Assembly (NCBI GenBank): GCA_017404955.1
Contig: JAFRBH010000003.1
Location: 1-64,000, forward strand
Direction of reading: 5' to 3'
Length of the DNA stretch: 64,000 bases
From: Candidatus Saccharimonadota bacterium
Lineage (GTDB): Bacteria > Patescibacteriota > Saccharimonadia > Saccharimonadales > Saccharimonadaceae
The translations under genes and the position numbers were made by a program. A model generated the notes under the pieces. That model saw only the letters and a program-made list of their open reading frames with translations. It did no database searches and was not told where the DNA came from. This document shows, in pieces, positions 22,874 through 31,936 of this stretch (its first letter is position 1; each line of letters opens with the position of its first letter).

Positions 22874-25180
22874 CTATTTTTTAGTGGCTTTCTTGCTGGT
22901 TTTGCGGCGGTGTGGTGCATGGCGAGAGGAAGATTTTGGCTTTTCGGCTAAAATCTTCTTAGCTTCCTCTAGAGTTAATTTCTTAGGGTTGATTTCTTTA
23001 GGAATTTTGGCATTATTGCGGCGGCCCGGACCCTTGACATAAGGCCCGTAAGCACCGTTAATAATCATAATTTCGCCCCAATCGGCGATGATACTATCAA
23101 TCTTCTTCTGATAGAGCGGTTCAGCCTGTTTCAGGGTAACGGTGTAGGGGTCGTAATCTTTCATTAGAATGTTATAATTGCCAGCTTTTAGATATGGTCC
23201 GAATGGGCCAGCGGCAGCGATAATTTCGGTGCCATCTTTGGCCTTACCAAGGCTCCTAGGAAGAACTGGAAGACTAAGTTGCTTAATAGCTTGCTCCAAG
23301 GTGACAGTTTTAACAGTTTCTCCCTTAGGGAGTGGAGCAAAACGTGGCTTTTCGCCAGATTCTTTTTCGCTTTCACCAAGCTGAATGAAGCCACCATTTC
23401 GGCCAACTTTGGCATAAATATTCTTCCCTGTTTCTGGGTCTTTACCAAGAGCATTGGCGTTATTGTAGCGTTCAGCACTATCTGAAGCTTTAGTGAGTTT
23501 AGAAAACGGTCCATAGAAGTCTCTTAGCATCTTAACACGCTCGAGTTTAGCTTCGGCAATCTTGTCTAGTTTAGTCTCGACATCAGCGGTGAAGCCATAA
23601 TCGATAATTTGTTTGAAATGGTCAGTTAGAAAGTCGGCAACGAGCTCACCAACAGGAGTAGGAATAAGTTTACCTTTATTGCTGCCAGATTTCTCGGTGA
23701 TAGTTTTTTCAGTAATTTTATTATTTTTAAGAGTTAATTCTCTCACTTCACGCTGTTCACCTTCGGAATCACCTTTAACAACGTAGCCGCGACTCTGGAT
23801 GGCACTCATAATTGTGGCATAAGTAGAAGGGCGGCCGATACCAAGTTCCTCGAGCTTTTTTACCAGGGAGCCTTCAGTGTAACGGGCAGGCGGTCTTTCA
23901 AAAGTTTCATGAGCGGTGAGTTCGTTAGCGTTACAGAGGTCGCCCTGCTGCAGCTTTGGTAGATTTAGCTCTTTTGATTTGCCATAGACCTTAAGAAAAC
24001 CGTCAAAGATAACAGTTTCACCTTTGGCAGTGAAGGTGACTTTGACTTTGTCTGCATCAAGTTTAACAGTGGTACGATTAACTTTGGCATTGGCCATTTG
24101 AGTGGCCAAAGTGCGGGTGCGAATCAAATTGTAGAGACGTTTCTCGTAATCATTGGCGCCAGCCACCTCTGTTTCAATATGGGTGGGACGAATGGCTTCG
24201 TGAGCCTCTTGAGCGCCGGCTGATTTGGTCTTGAAATGGCGGGTTTTAAGGTAATTTTCACCATAATTTTTCTTAATATAATTAGCGATACTACCAAGGG
24301 CCTGGTTGGAAAGATTGAGACTATCGGTGCGGTGATAAGTAATGTGGCCAGCTTGGTATAACCCCTGAGCGGCACGCATAGTAGTGCTAGCAGAAAAGCC
24401 AAGTTTGGCGTTAGCTTCAATTTGAAGTGTAGCGGTAGCAAAAGGTACCGGATTGGGTTTTAATGCTTCGGTCTCGCTTATGCTTTTTACCGTGTATTTG
24501 GCCCCTAAGAGGCTTTCTAAGAGCTTTTTAGCCTTATCTGCGGTATCTGGACTATCTCCGTCCAAAACAGCCTCAAAAGGCGTATTTTTGCCGCTTTTTA
24601 CAAATTCACCAGTAATTTTGAAAGTGGAATTCCCCTTAAATTTCTCAATTTCGCGCTCTTTTTCAACTACGAGTTTCAAGGCTGGGCTTTGAACACGACC
24701 AGCAGAGATGGCGCCAGGTACTTTTTTGCGTACCGCTCCTGACAGATCAAAGCCAACGAGCATATCTAGGGTCTGGCGAGCTTGTTGAGAGCTTACCATA
24801 TCCATATCGACTTTACGTGGATTCTTAACAGCTTCTTCTAATGCTTCTTTGGTGATTTCGTGAAAGGTAATACGATTAGTGGTTTTTGGCAGATTTAATA
24901 CCTCTATTAAGTGCCAAGAAATTGACTCTCCTTCGCGGTCTTCATCGGTTGCGAGCCAGATGGTCTTAGCATCTTTGGCGGCTTTTTTTAGATCGCTGAC
25001 AATCTTAGTGTGGCTTTCATCAATTTCGTAAGTTACTGCAAAATCATCATCAATATCAACTTTGGTATCTTTTCTAATATGCCCAACCGAAGACATCACC
25101 TTGAAATCTTTTCCAAGATATTTTTCAATAGTTTTAGCCTTAGCAGGCGACTCGACAATTACTAGATTTTTTACAGCCAT
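22874..25180 (-). CDS. topA: DNA topoisomerase I
   Basis: Type IA topoisomerase, 768 aa, which relaxes negative supercoils by single-strand passage. The TOPRIM domain opens at NLVIVESPAKAKTIEKYLG and contains DEDREGES. The catalytic tyrosine lies in ITYHRTDSLNL near residue 290. The C-terminus carries repeats of the GGFIQLGE / GPFGPYLKAG / GAYGPYVKG type rather than zinc fingers, and a Lys-rich tail, as in actinobacterial enzymes. I start at MAVKNL (25180), since TATCAT ends 6 nt before it; a longer frame exists. Confidence 0.95.
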   Translation of the reverse strand: MAVKNLVIVESPAKAKTIEKYLGKDFKVMSSVGHIRKDTKVDIDDDFAVTYEIDESHTKIVSDLKKAAKDAKTIWLATDEDREGESISWHLIEVLNLPKTTNRITFHEITKEALEEAVKNPRKVDMDMVSSQQARQTLDMLVGFDLSGAVRKKVPGAISAGRVQSPALKLVVEKEREIEKFKGNSTFKITGEFVKSGKNTPFEAVLDGDSPDTADKAKKLLESLLGAKYTVKSISETEALKPNPVPFATATLQIEANAKLGFSASTTMRAAQGLYQAGHITYHRTDSLNLSNQALGSIANYIKKNYGENYLKTRHFKTKSAGAQEAHEAIRPTHIETEVAGANDYEKRLYNLIRTRTLATQMANAKVNRTTVKLDADKVKVTFTAKGETVIFDGFLKVYGKSKELNLPKLQQGDLCNANELTAHETFERPPARYTEGSLVKKLEELGIGRPSTYATIMSAIQSRGYVVKGDSEGEQREVRELTLKNNKITEKTITEKSGSNKGKLIPTPVGELVADFLTDHFKQIIDYGFTADVETKLDKIAEAKLERVKMLRDFYGPFSKLTKASDSAERYNNANALGKDPETGKNIYAKVGRNGGFIQLGESEKESGEKPRFAPLPKGETVKTVTLEQAIKQLSLPVLPRSLGKAKDGTEIIAAAGPFGPYLKAGNYNILMKDYDPYTVTLKQAEPLYQKKIDSIIADWGEIMIINGAYGPYVKGPGRRNNAKIPKEINPKKLTLEEAKKILAEKPKSSSRHAPHRRKTSKKATKK

Positions 25181-25224
25181 ATTTATATGATAGCACACGT
25201 GTCAAGCATAAACGTTTTAAGACA

Positions 25225-25284
25225 CCAAAAAACCTCTAGTTGGGATTAGGTAAGGGTGGGCATCACCTAATCCCAACTAGAGGT
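25225..25284 (-). terminator. 20-bp perfect terminator hairpin of the upstream RNA gene
   Basis: The 20-base arms at 25232-25251 and 25265-25284 are perfectly complementary (outer bases ACCTCTAG and CTAGAGGT). On the minus strand TTTTTTGG follows. It ends the RNA transcribed from the promoter at 25583-25611. Confidence 0.85.
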
Positions 25285-25577
25285 TCTTTGGGTACCCCAT
25301 AACGCTTCTTTTTCCAGATACCGGGGAAGCCCCGGAAGCGCGACCCACCTCACACAAATTGGGGCCCGCCGGTTATGGGGGTTGCTATGTCCTCGAAGAG
25401 TCCTTCTTAAAAGTGGAGGTAATACTTATAACCTGATGACCGTATAGAGAAATCAAAAGGTCTAAGAAGGGTTCAAGAACACGCAACTTCTTCTACTTGT
25501 TAGCGCAAAACATGCTAAAATAGTAGTAGAAATTATGATTTATTTAGGTGCAGTTTGGGAGAAAACTCCCTAACTGT
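25225..25577 (-). ncRNA. About 350-nt structured RNA gene with own promoter and terminator
   Basis: The 430-bp gap between topA and dprA has no protein gene but a full minus-strand transcription unit. From 5': hairpin CAGTT-GGGAG/CTCCC-AACTG (25551-25576); a TTCTACT/AGTAGAA stem enclosing TTAGC/GCTAA; a long domain GTTGC...GCAAC with CCTTCTTA/TAAGAAGG; a GC-rich domain closed by CCCCATAAC/GTTATGGGG (25294/25372) containing CCGGGG/CCCCGG; then the terminator. Length suits RNase P RNA or tmRNA, but I cannot find their conserved motifs. Treat it as an unassigned RNA. Confidence 0.65.
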
Positions 25578-25582
25578 TTTTA

Positions 25583-25611
25583 ATTATATCACACCGAAAA
25601 AAATAAGTCAA
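25583..25611 (-). promoter_or_regulatory. Consensus promoter of the RNA gene
   Basis: Minus-strand TTGACT (25606-25611), 17-bp spacer, TATAAT (25583-25588). Predicted initiation near 25576 coincides with the first RNA hairpin. Confidence 0.8.
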
Positions 25612-25630
25612 TACTTTTTTAACATTTTTT

Positions 25631-26524
25631 ATGAAAATCAATGAAGTGCGACCCCTAGAGCATAATTACTCTAAGGGGTTGAAAATGCTTGCGCTTATTC
25701 CAAAAATGTTGTATTTTTGTGGAAAATTGCCGGAAAATAGGCTGAAATCGGTGGCAATTGTGGGTTCCAGGAAAAACACTTCCTATGGTAAAGAGGTGGC
25801 ATATCAAGCAGCATATCAGGCGGCCAAAGCTGGCGCAGTAGTGGTGTCAGGGCTAGCCTATGGTATAGATAGTATTGCGCACAGGGGCGCTTTAGATGCG
25901 GGTGGCATTACTATTGTAGTACTTGGCACGCCAATAGACCAGATTTACCCCAGCATACACAAAGGTTTGGCTCAGGAAATTATTGAAAAGGGCGGAGCGG
26001 TAATTTCTGAATACCCTGCTGGTGCAGCTCCAAGGGGCGGGACGGAGATGAAACTGAGATTTTTGGAGAGAAACCGCCTCATTGCTGGGCTCTCTGATGT
26101 AGTTTTAATTGTGGAGGCGGCAGCGCGTTCTGGTACTTTAAATACAGCAATGCACGCACTTGATACTGGGAAGGATTTGATGGCGGTACCAGCAGATATT
26201 ACTAGAATAAATTCGGCTGGGTGTAATAGGCTAATATCTCAGGGTGCAATTCCCTACACCGAGACTTCTGACCTTTTAAATTTGCTTTTTCCAGAGAGGA
26301 TATATAAAAATAACTTTAGAAAGCAGGCTTTGAAACAGCTTTCTTTATTAGCAGAAACCCCTGTCGAAGCTAAAATTTTGGGGCAAATTTTGGCTGGGGT
26401 GCGTGATGGTGATGAAATCATTTCTGCCACTAAGGTATCAGCGGCGGAATTTAGTCAAGCAATTACGATGCTAGAGATAAAAGGTGCTGTAAAATCATTG
26501 GGCGCTAACAAGTGGGGAGTTTAG
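25631..26524 (+). CDS. dprA: DNA-processing protein DprA
   Basis: DprA binds incoming single-stranded DNA and loads RecA during natural transformation. The 297-aa Rossmann-like domain shows AIVGSRKNTSYGKEVAYQ, VVSGLAYGIDSIAHRGAL, TIVVLGTPIDQIYP and ARSGTLNTAMHALDTGKD. A short winged-helix-like C-terminus follows (about 240-297). Many Patescibacteria keep competence genes. The stop overlaps the convergent pth stop within TTAG (26521-26524). Confidence 0.93.
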   Translation: MKINEVRPLEHNYSKGLKMLALIPKMLYFCGKLPENRLKSVAIVGSRKNTSYGKEVAYQAAYQAAKAGAVVVSGLAYGIDSIAHRGALDAGGITIVVLGTPIDQIYPSIHKGLAQEIIEKGGAVISEYPAGAAPRGGTEMKLRFLERNRLIAGLSDVVLIVEAAARSGTLNTAMHALDTGKDLMAVPADITRINSAGCNRLISQGAIPYTETSDLLNLLFPERIYKNNFRKQALKQLSLLAETPVEAKILGQILAGVRDGDEIISATKVSAAEFSQAITMLEIKGAVKSLGANKWGV

Positions 26525-27036
26525 ATTTGATCGTTGATAATATCACACGCTTCGCTCAAGATTTCTGGGAGTTTTTCTTTTTCGGCGGCAGTAAATTTAC
26601 CGAGAACAAAATCAGTATCACCAGTTTTGGCTCTCAAGCTAGAGCCGGTCCCTAATCTTAACCTTGGGAATTCGTCAGTGCCAAGCTCAGAAATAGTAGA
26701 TTTAAGGCCGTTATTGCCGCCGGCAGAGCCTTTTTCGCGAAGTCGTAATTTACCAAATTCCAGATTGAAATCATCACAGATGATTAAGATATCTTTTGGT
26801 GCGATTTTGTAAAAATGGGAGAAGGCTTGAATGCTACGACCAACTTCGTTGTAGTAGGTTTGAGGTTTAACGAAGATAGTGTTGCCGTTTTTTAGCCAGA
26901 TAGCATTAAATTTTTCGGATTTTTCCCAGTCTAGTTTATGAATTTTGGCATAAAAATCAAGGGTTAAAAAACCGAAATTATGGCGGGTGAAGTTATATTT
27001 TGCTTCTGGGTTGCCAAAGCCGACGATTAGTTTCAT
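26521..27036 (-). CDS. pth: Peptidyl-tRNA hydrolase
   Basis: Pth recycles tRNA from prematurely released peptidyl-tRNA. The 171 aa begin MKLIVGFGNPEAKYNFTRHN, containing the family Asn and catalytic His, with FVKPQTYYNEVGRSIQ and ICDDFNLEFGKLRLREKGS downstream. The ATG at 27036 is selected over an upstream start because it matches the family N-terminus and TATAAT (27043-27048) ends 6 nt before it, a leaderless arrangement. That promoter abuts the phoH terminator. Confidence 0.94.
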   Translation of the reverse strand: MKLIVGFGNPEAKYNFTRHNFGFLTLDFYAKIHKLDWEKSEKFNAIWLKNGNTIFVKPQTYYNEVGRSIQAFSHFYKIAPKDILIICDDFNLEFGKLRLREKGSAGGNNGLKSTISELGTDEFPRLRLGTGSSLRAKTGDTDFVLGKFTAAEKEKLPEILSEACDIINDQI

Positions 27037-27056
27037 GAAATGATTATAACATGAAA

Positions 27057-27080
27057 AAGCCTCCCTATGAAGGGAGGCTT
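27057..27080 (-). terminator. Rho-independent terminator of phoH
   Basis: AAGCCTCCC (27057-27065) and GGGAGGCTT (27072-27080) pair perfectly; TTTTTC follows on the minus strand, directly before the pth promoter. Confidence 0.85.
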
Positions 27081-27140
27081 GAGGTGTTGGATACAACTCC
27101 AAAAGTAGCTACGACAAAAGACGCGTTGAACCTATAAGTG

Positions 27141-28760
27141 TTACTTTAGTGCTTTTGCGATTTCGCGGAGTACCCAATGTCTCACAATCTCATCTTCTTC
27201 CGTGCAGCCAATGATAGCGGCGTACGGCTTATCGGCGAGTTTGTTGCCAATGTAATTTAGGCCGTTACTCGTGCGATTAAGGTGAGGATTAGAGAGCTGA
27301 GTCGGGTCACCGGTGATGACGATCTTACTGCCGTTACCGATACGACTAATCAGCTCGCGAGCCTGGAAACGCTCAACGTCCTGGAATTCATCGTAGTAGA
27401 TGAGTGCGTTTGAGATTGAACGTCCGCCCATGAAAACCAGCGGTTGGAACTCAAAATAGTTCTTGACTATCTCCATTGTCTCTTTGTTGAGAATGTTAGA
27501 GTTGGATCTTCTGGCTATCTGCGAGGCGTTTTCGCTGCTTGTAGCTTTTCTGCGTTTTTCGGCGCGACGCTTAGCGGTTTTACGGTTGCTCGTTTCGAGG
27601 TCCTTGTTAAGAAGAAGCTCCGGAAACTGAAGTTCTGCATCAAAACCTGAATTAAGTTTCGAGCCAAATTCTTGCGCTTCATCGCTCTCTGCCCCTTTTG
27701 GTGTTTTATCATTGATGATGTTGACAACGTCATAGATATTGTCAATGATAGGCATAGCCATGGGCATAGTCTTATCCGGTAGATTGCCGGGAAGAAAACC
27801 AACATCTTTTCCAAGAGCGGAATCGCGTGGACAGATGAAAATACGATTATATGCAACATTTGGCTTAGTCGTGCGATACCCAACGCCATTTAGGCCAGCA
27901 GCGACAGCGAGGAAAGTTTTACCAGTACCAAAGAGTCCCGAGAAGACTACGATTGGAATTTCGTCAACGGGAGCAAGAAGCGCTTCCATATACATAGCCT
28001 GGACATTCGTAATCGGACGAATGTTGTGGTATGACGGCGAGGTAAACTTGATATACTTAAGCGGTACGACAGCAGGGTTACCATGTTTATCGTAGGTAAA
28101 GCGGCCGATATTACTGTATCCAGATTGGGTCTGGCCAAAATCGTTGAAGGAAAACTCGATAAATTCATTAAAGTGAATCGACTTTTTGGGGAAAATATCG
28201 TGCCACTCCTGCTCCGAAATATGATGATTTCTCGTCCAAAGCGAAATTGCATCGGTTGGTAAAGTTACCTTCGAACGGCCGGTGTAAATTTCGGGGTTAA
28301 TTCGGGCGACATCGATATGCGCGGCAGAAGCTTTTGCTACCATCCAATCACTACCAGTCATAATTGCAACAGAACCACTCTTTCCGGCACCATGCTCGGA
28401 TTTTAAGGCCTGAGAGAGCGAGATTGCAAGTTGCGTACTATGTGCTTCGGTAGCATAAATAACATCGCGAAACATAATGTGCATACCGTTTTTGGTGAGG
28501 AACGCGTTGTTATTATTCGGATGATTATTTAAATAATATAACATCCCGCCGATTGAATTGATCAGACGCTTTGAAGCTTCGCCACGCGAGCTGAGCTCGT
28601 GACGCCACTCGCCGAGCTTGTCGAGATATTGAATCGGAATGCAGAGATAGTCTGCTTTCTTCTTCGTGCTTTCGGTGATTTCGCTCGGGTCAATGACATC
28701 AGGATCGCCAATTAGCATATCCATGGCTGCGACGATATAATTATGATAGTAAGACGACAT
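27141..28760 (-). CDS. PhoH-family ATPase (PhoH2-like, probable PIN-PhoH)
   Basis: A 539-aa protein. The C-terminal half is a PhoH P-loop ATPase: GLFGTGKTFLAVAAGLNGVG (Walker A), IYYDEFQDVERFQARELISR (Walker B) and KIVITGDPTQLSNPHLNRTS. The N-terminal 240 residues, with VAIMTGSDWMVAKASAAHID, are compatible with a degenerate PIN RNase domain as in PhoH2, which are RNA helicase/RNase proteins. The start at 28760 is preceded by AAAGGAGGTG; the longer frame upstream is unlikely. A TGGGCA/TGCCCA inverted repeat lies in the leader. Confidence 0.8.
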   Translation of the reverse strand: MSSYYHNYIVAAMDMLIGDPDVIDPSEITESTKKKADYLCIPIQYLDKLGEWRHELSSRGEASKRLINSIGGMLYYLNNHPNNNNAFLTKNGMHIMFRDVIYATEAHSTQLAISLSQALKSEHGAGKSGSVAIMTGSDWMVAKASAAHIDVARINPEIYTGRSKVTLPTDAISLWTRNHHISEQEWHDIFPKKSIHFNEFIEFSFNDFGQTQSGYSNIGRFTYDKHGNPAVVPLKYIKFTSPSYHNIRPITNVQAMYMEALLAPVDEIPIVVFSGLFGTGKTFLAVAAGLNGVGYRTTKPNVAYNRIFICPRDSALGKDVGFLPGNLPDKTMPMAMPIIDNIYDVVNIINDKTPKGAESDEAQEFGSKLNSGFDAELQFPELLLNKDLETSNRKTAKRRAEKRRKATSSENASQIARRSNSNILNKETMEIVKNYFEFQPLVFMGGRSISNALIYYDEFQDVERFQARELISRIGNGSKIVITGDPTQLSNPHLNRTSNGLNYIGNKLADKPYAAIIGCTEEDEIVRHWVLREIAKALK

Positions 28761-28876
28761 AAGACACCTCCTTTTAAAAGAACGCCACCCTATATAAAAA
28801 TGGGCATAAATTAAATTGCCCACATAAGTAATTTTAACACGAATTTCTATGAATTTCTAGAGGGGGATGGAGTATA

Positions 28877-30250
28877 TTAAGAATTTTTGGAAGTTTCTTT
28901 GTGGTTGTCGCTTCTAAATGAGAAGAAAATTGGTGTGCCAACAAATGGATAGAACTCGCGAATTTTGCGCTCTAAGAAACGCTTGTAAGACCAGTGTAGG
29001 AGCCCCAAGTCGTGGCCATGAATAACGAACCAAGGTGGTGTAATATCGGTTTGGACAATGTATTTGGGTTTTGGATGGGTGTTTTTAAGACCGGCAGGTA
29101 GGTGTTCAGACATGGCACTGCGTAAGATTTTATTCAAATCTTGAGTTTTGATTTCGTGGTGCCTGGCTTCATCAATTTCAAGAGCAAGTTCAAAGATCTT
29201 GGTAGCGTTTTTCCCTGTTTCTGAGCTGGTAAATAACACTGGTGCGTAAGGTAGAAAATCAAGGTCTTTCTCTAGACTATCTAGCAAAAAATCGGCGGCG
29301 GTGCGGTTTTTGATATTTTGTTCGCCAAAATAATTTGTTGGCGTGGCATTGTCTAAAAGATCAGATTTAGTTACTACTACAACGATACCTTTTCCAGCTT
29401 TAACGATTTGGCCGGCAAGTGATTGATCGAGTTTGCTATGTGGTTCGGTACTATCAACTAGAAGACAACAAATATCAGCCTCCTCAATAGCAGAAAGTGT
29501 ACGAATGGCAGAAAATTTTTCAATACCAACTTCGCGTTTGCCGGGCTTTCTCAAGCCCGCAGTGTCAAGCAGTTCTAGGTTTTTACCTTTGAATTTGATT
29601 TTTACGCGATTAATATCTCTCGTGGTGCCTTGGCGACTAGAGACAATGGCCTGCTGTTTTTTGCTAAGAGTATTAAAAAGACTAGATTTACCAACATTTG
29701 GGCGACCAATTAGCGCGATTTTGAGTGTATCTTCGGCAGTCTCCGTGTTTTTATGGTTACAATTTAAGTCTTTTATGATGGTTTTTTTCAGATCTTCAAT
29801 TCCCTGACCGGTAGTAGCAGAAGTACGGAAGATTTTTTCTTCTGGCACACCAAGAGCGCGAAACTCGTTGATGTCAAGCGCTTCACCTCTGTCAGATTTG
29901 TTCAAAATTAGAAAAACAGGTTTTTTGGAACGGAGTGCCAAGCGAGCAATGTTTCTATCGTAATGGTTGAAATATTTGGTACTATCAACGGTAAGCAAAA
30001 TCAAATCGGCAGAATCAATAGCATCATTAATTTGGTCTTGAATGCTAGCTTCAAAATCATCTTCTGGGTTTTTGAGACCAGCGGTATCAATCATTAAAAA
30101 TTGATTATCAATATTAGCAACCACATTGTCGCGAGTGGTGCCTTCTTCTCTGGCCACGATGGCAATATTTTTATGCGCAAAACGATTAAGCAGGCTAGAT
30201 TTGCCGGCATTGGTTTGTCCGATTAATGCTACAATTGGCAGAGATTTCAT
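28877..30250 (-). CDS. der: Ribosome-assembly GTPase Der (EngA)
   Basis: Der is a double-GTPase needed for 50S subunit maturation. The 457 aa contain two G domains, with P-loops GQTNAGKSS (near residue 11) and GRPNVGKSS (near 183), NKSD and TKSD motifs, DTAGLKNPEDD and DTAGLRKPGKRE, and a C-terminal KH-like domain (about 360-450). I place the start at MKSLPIVALIG (30250): TATAAT ends 7 nt before it. Confidence 0.95.
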   Translation of the reverse strand: MKSLPIVALIGQTNAGKSSLLNRFAHKNIAIVAREEGTTRDNVVANIDNQFLMIDTAGLKNPEDDFEASIQDQINDAIDSADLILLTVDSTKYFNHYDRNIARLALRSKKPVFLILNKSDRGEALDINEFRALGVPEEKIFRTSATTGQGIEDLKKTIIKDLNCNHKNTETAEDTLKIALIGRPNVGKSSLFNTLSKKQQAIVSSRQGTTRDINRVKIKFKGKNLELLDTAGLRKPGKREVGIEKFSAIRTLSAIEEADICCLLVDSTEPHSKLDQSLAGQIVKAGKGIVVVVTKSDLLDNATPTNYFGEQNIKNRTAADFLLDSLEKDLDFLPYAPVLFTSSETGKNATKIFELALEIDEARHHEIKTQDLNKILRSAMSEHLPAGLKNTHPKPKYIVQTDITPPWFVIHGHDLGLLHWSYKRFLERKIREFYPFVGTPIFFSFRSDNHKETSKNS

Positions 30251-30327
30251 GACATATATTATAACATAAATCAAGCAGTTTAGCACTACTTTACTAATCT
30301 CGAAAATAATGCTAAAATAATGAAAGT

Positions 30328-30404
30328 GGTCGCGTCGTCTAGTGGTCTAGGACGCCTGGTTCTCATCCAGGAAATCGCGGGTTCGACTCCCGCCGCGACT
30401 ACCA
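30328..30404 (+). tRNA. tRNA-Glu (anticodon CTC)
   Basis: Cloverleaf with acceptor GGTCGCG/CGCGACT, anticodon stem CCTGG/CCAGG with loop TTCTCAT (anticodon CTC, decodes GAG), T arm GCGGG-TTCGACT-CCCGC, discriminator A and encoded CCA. TAAAAT lies just upstream (about 30312) and a T6 run follows. gltX is 1.5 kb downstream on the other strand. Confidence 0.95.
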
Positions 30405-30419
30405 TTTTTTGACTTAAAT

Positions 30420-31850
30420 TTAGTAATTAACTGTCCCTGTAGAGTTAGGAAGAGCAGAAATAAACATTTGTCCAGGAGTGAATGAAACAATATTGCCAGA
30501 ACCATCTTTAAAGGTAATCTGGTCTTCTTTATTATTTTTGACCCAAATGCCTTTTTCGGCAGTACCGTTTTGGAAGATGTAGGCTACGCCAGAGCCAATA
30601 GTTTGAATGACGTGGTGGTAGCCATCAGTATCTAAATATTCATCGACCATCATAGCGATAACTACTGATGGGCTAAGCTGAGTAGCGGCACCACAATCAG
30701 TTTTAGGATCTGGCTTATCTAAGCCAACAGGACAATTATAAGAAATATGCTCTTGATCGTTTTGATAACTTCTGAGATAGGAATTAGTATCTTCGTTATA
30801 TACATAATGGATATTGAAGGCTGGTACGTAACCAAAATTCATATCGATAGTCTTAATTAGTGGGGTAACTGCCGGTTTTTCAGTGTTTTCATCTGTGTTT
30901 TCTTCGGCAGATTGGTCTAAGCCAGCTTTTTCACGTGCTGATTTTACAGCTTCCTCCGCTTCGGCAGGTTTAAGACGTGGAAATACGGCTGGGTTGGAAG
31001 TGGTATAGCCCTGAGCATTATTATAATCGGCTAATAACTGACCCGAAGTCATTAAATTGTTTGGTGCCCAGTAGCTATTATAATTGCGCCACATATAAGT
31101 ATTAGATTCGTTAAGATCGCGATATCTGCCACTGGAAACTTCAGCGGAAGCATCGGCAGAGCCTCCAGCATGGACAACGGTACAATCGAAAGGAGTGTCC
31201 CAGCTTAGATAGTAGCTTCTAAGTGAGCGTATTGGACCGATAGTGGAAGACTCAGGGTTTTGGAAAATAGCAGCAAAACGAGTAATGCCAGCTTCGGCGA
31301 TTGCCTCAAAGATGACGCCAGCTTCGTTTAGACCAGTTTGTGGTCTGGCGCCGTCAACACCGTTAGGAATCTGGATACAATATAGAGGTTTAGAATTCAA
31401 ACTTTCATCTGGAATTTCCAGACCGGTGAATTTACTATAATATTTTGGTACTTCTGCTACCGGCTCTTCTGGCTCAGGTGCAGATTCTGATTTTTCTGGG
31501 TGGTAGAAGAATAAGAAGAATGCAGCTACACCAGCGCCAACTAAAACGACTAAGATAATAGAGATAATGATAATAATTTTCTTACGTTTTTTCTTGTTCT
31601 TCGGAATAGGGGCTTTAGTTTTTTCTTCGTTGTATTTTTCTTCAATTTTTGGATCAAAAACCTCATCATCGGACTGTTCGTGTGGTTCTACTTCTGGTTT
31701 TTTATCTTTAGCTGTCGCTTCAGATTCAACTACTGCCTCATTTGTTTTAGCTGTCGCTTCAGATTCAACTACTGCTACTGCTTCATTTGTTTCAGCTGTC
31801 GCTTCCAAATGTTTTTCTTTAACCTCTTTTTTCTTAGATTTCTTGCCCAT
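30420..31850 (-). CDS. Membrane-anchored DUF3048 (YerB-like) protein
   Basis: A 476-aa envelope protein. It has a charged N-terminus with a near-repeat (SEATAKTNEAVVESEATAK), a Lys-rich stretch, a transmembrane segment (about 93-115, IIIISIILVVLVGAGVAAFF) and an extracellular DUF3048 domain recognisable from CIQIPNGVDGARPQTGLNEA, ITRFAAIFQNPES and GPIRSLRSYYLSWDTPFD. The biochemical role of this family is not established. TATACT (31857-31862) ends 6 nt before the ATG. Confidence 0.85.
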   Translation of the reverse strand: MGKKSKKKEVKEKHLEATAETNEAVAVVESEATAKTNEAVVESEATAKDKKPEVEPHEQSDDEVFDPKIEEKYNEEKTKAPIPKNKKKRKKIIIIISIILVVLVGAGVAAFFLFFYHPEKSESAPEPEEPVAEVPKYYSKFTGLEIPDESLNSKPLYCIQIPNGVDGARPQTGLNEAGVIFEAIAEAGITRFAAIFQNPESSTIGPIRSLRSYYLSWDTPFDCTVVHAGGSADASAEVSSGRYRDLNESNTYMWRNYNSYWAPNNLMTSGQLLADYNNAQGYTTSNPAVFPRLKPAEAEEAVKSAREKAGLDQSAEENTDENTEKPAVTPLIKTIDMNFGYVPAFNIHYVYNEDTNSYLRSYQNDQEHISYNCPVGLDKPDPKTDCGAATQLSPSVVIAMMVDEYLDTDGYHHVIQTIGSGVAYIFQNGTAEKGIWVKNNKEDQITFKDGSGNIVSFTPGQMFISALPNSTGTVNY

Positions 31851-31936
31851 ATAATAAGTATATCATACTTATGCTTGAAATTATGGCGCTTATGTTAAAA
31901 ATATTAAGCTTGCGCTATAAATTATTAGACTTAGGC

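Noticed and set aside
25225-25577. RNase P RNA or tmRNA assignment for the RNA gene
   Set aside because: Size and transcription unit fit, but the conserved core of RNase P and the tRNA-like ends and tag frame of tmRNA could not be found by eye; left unassigned.
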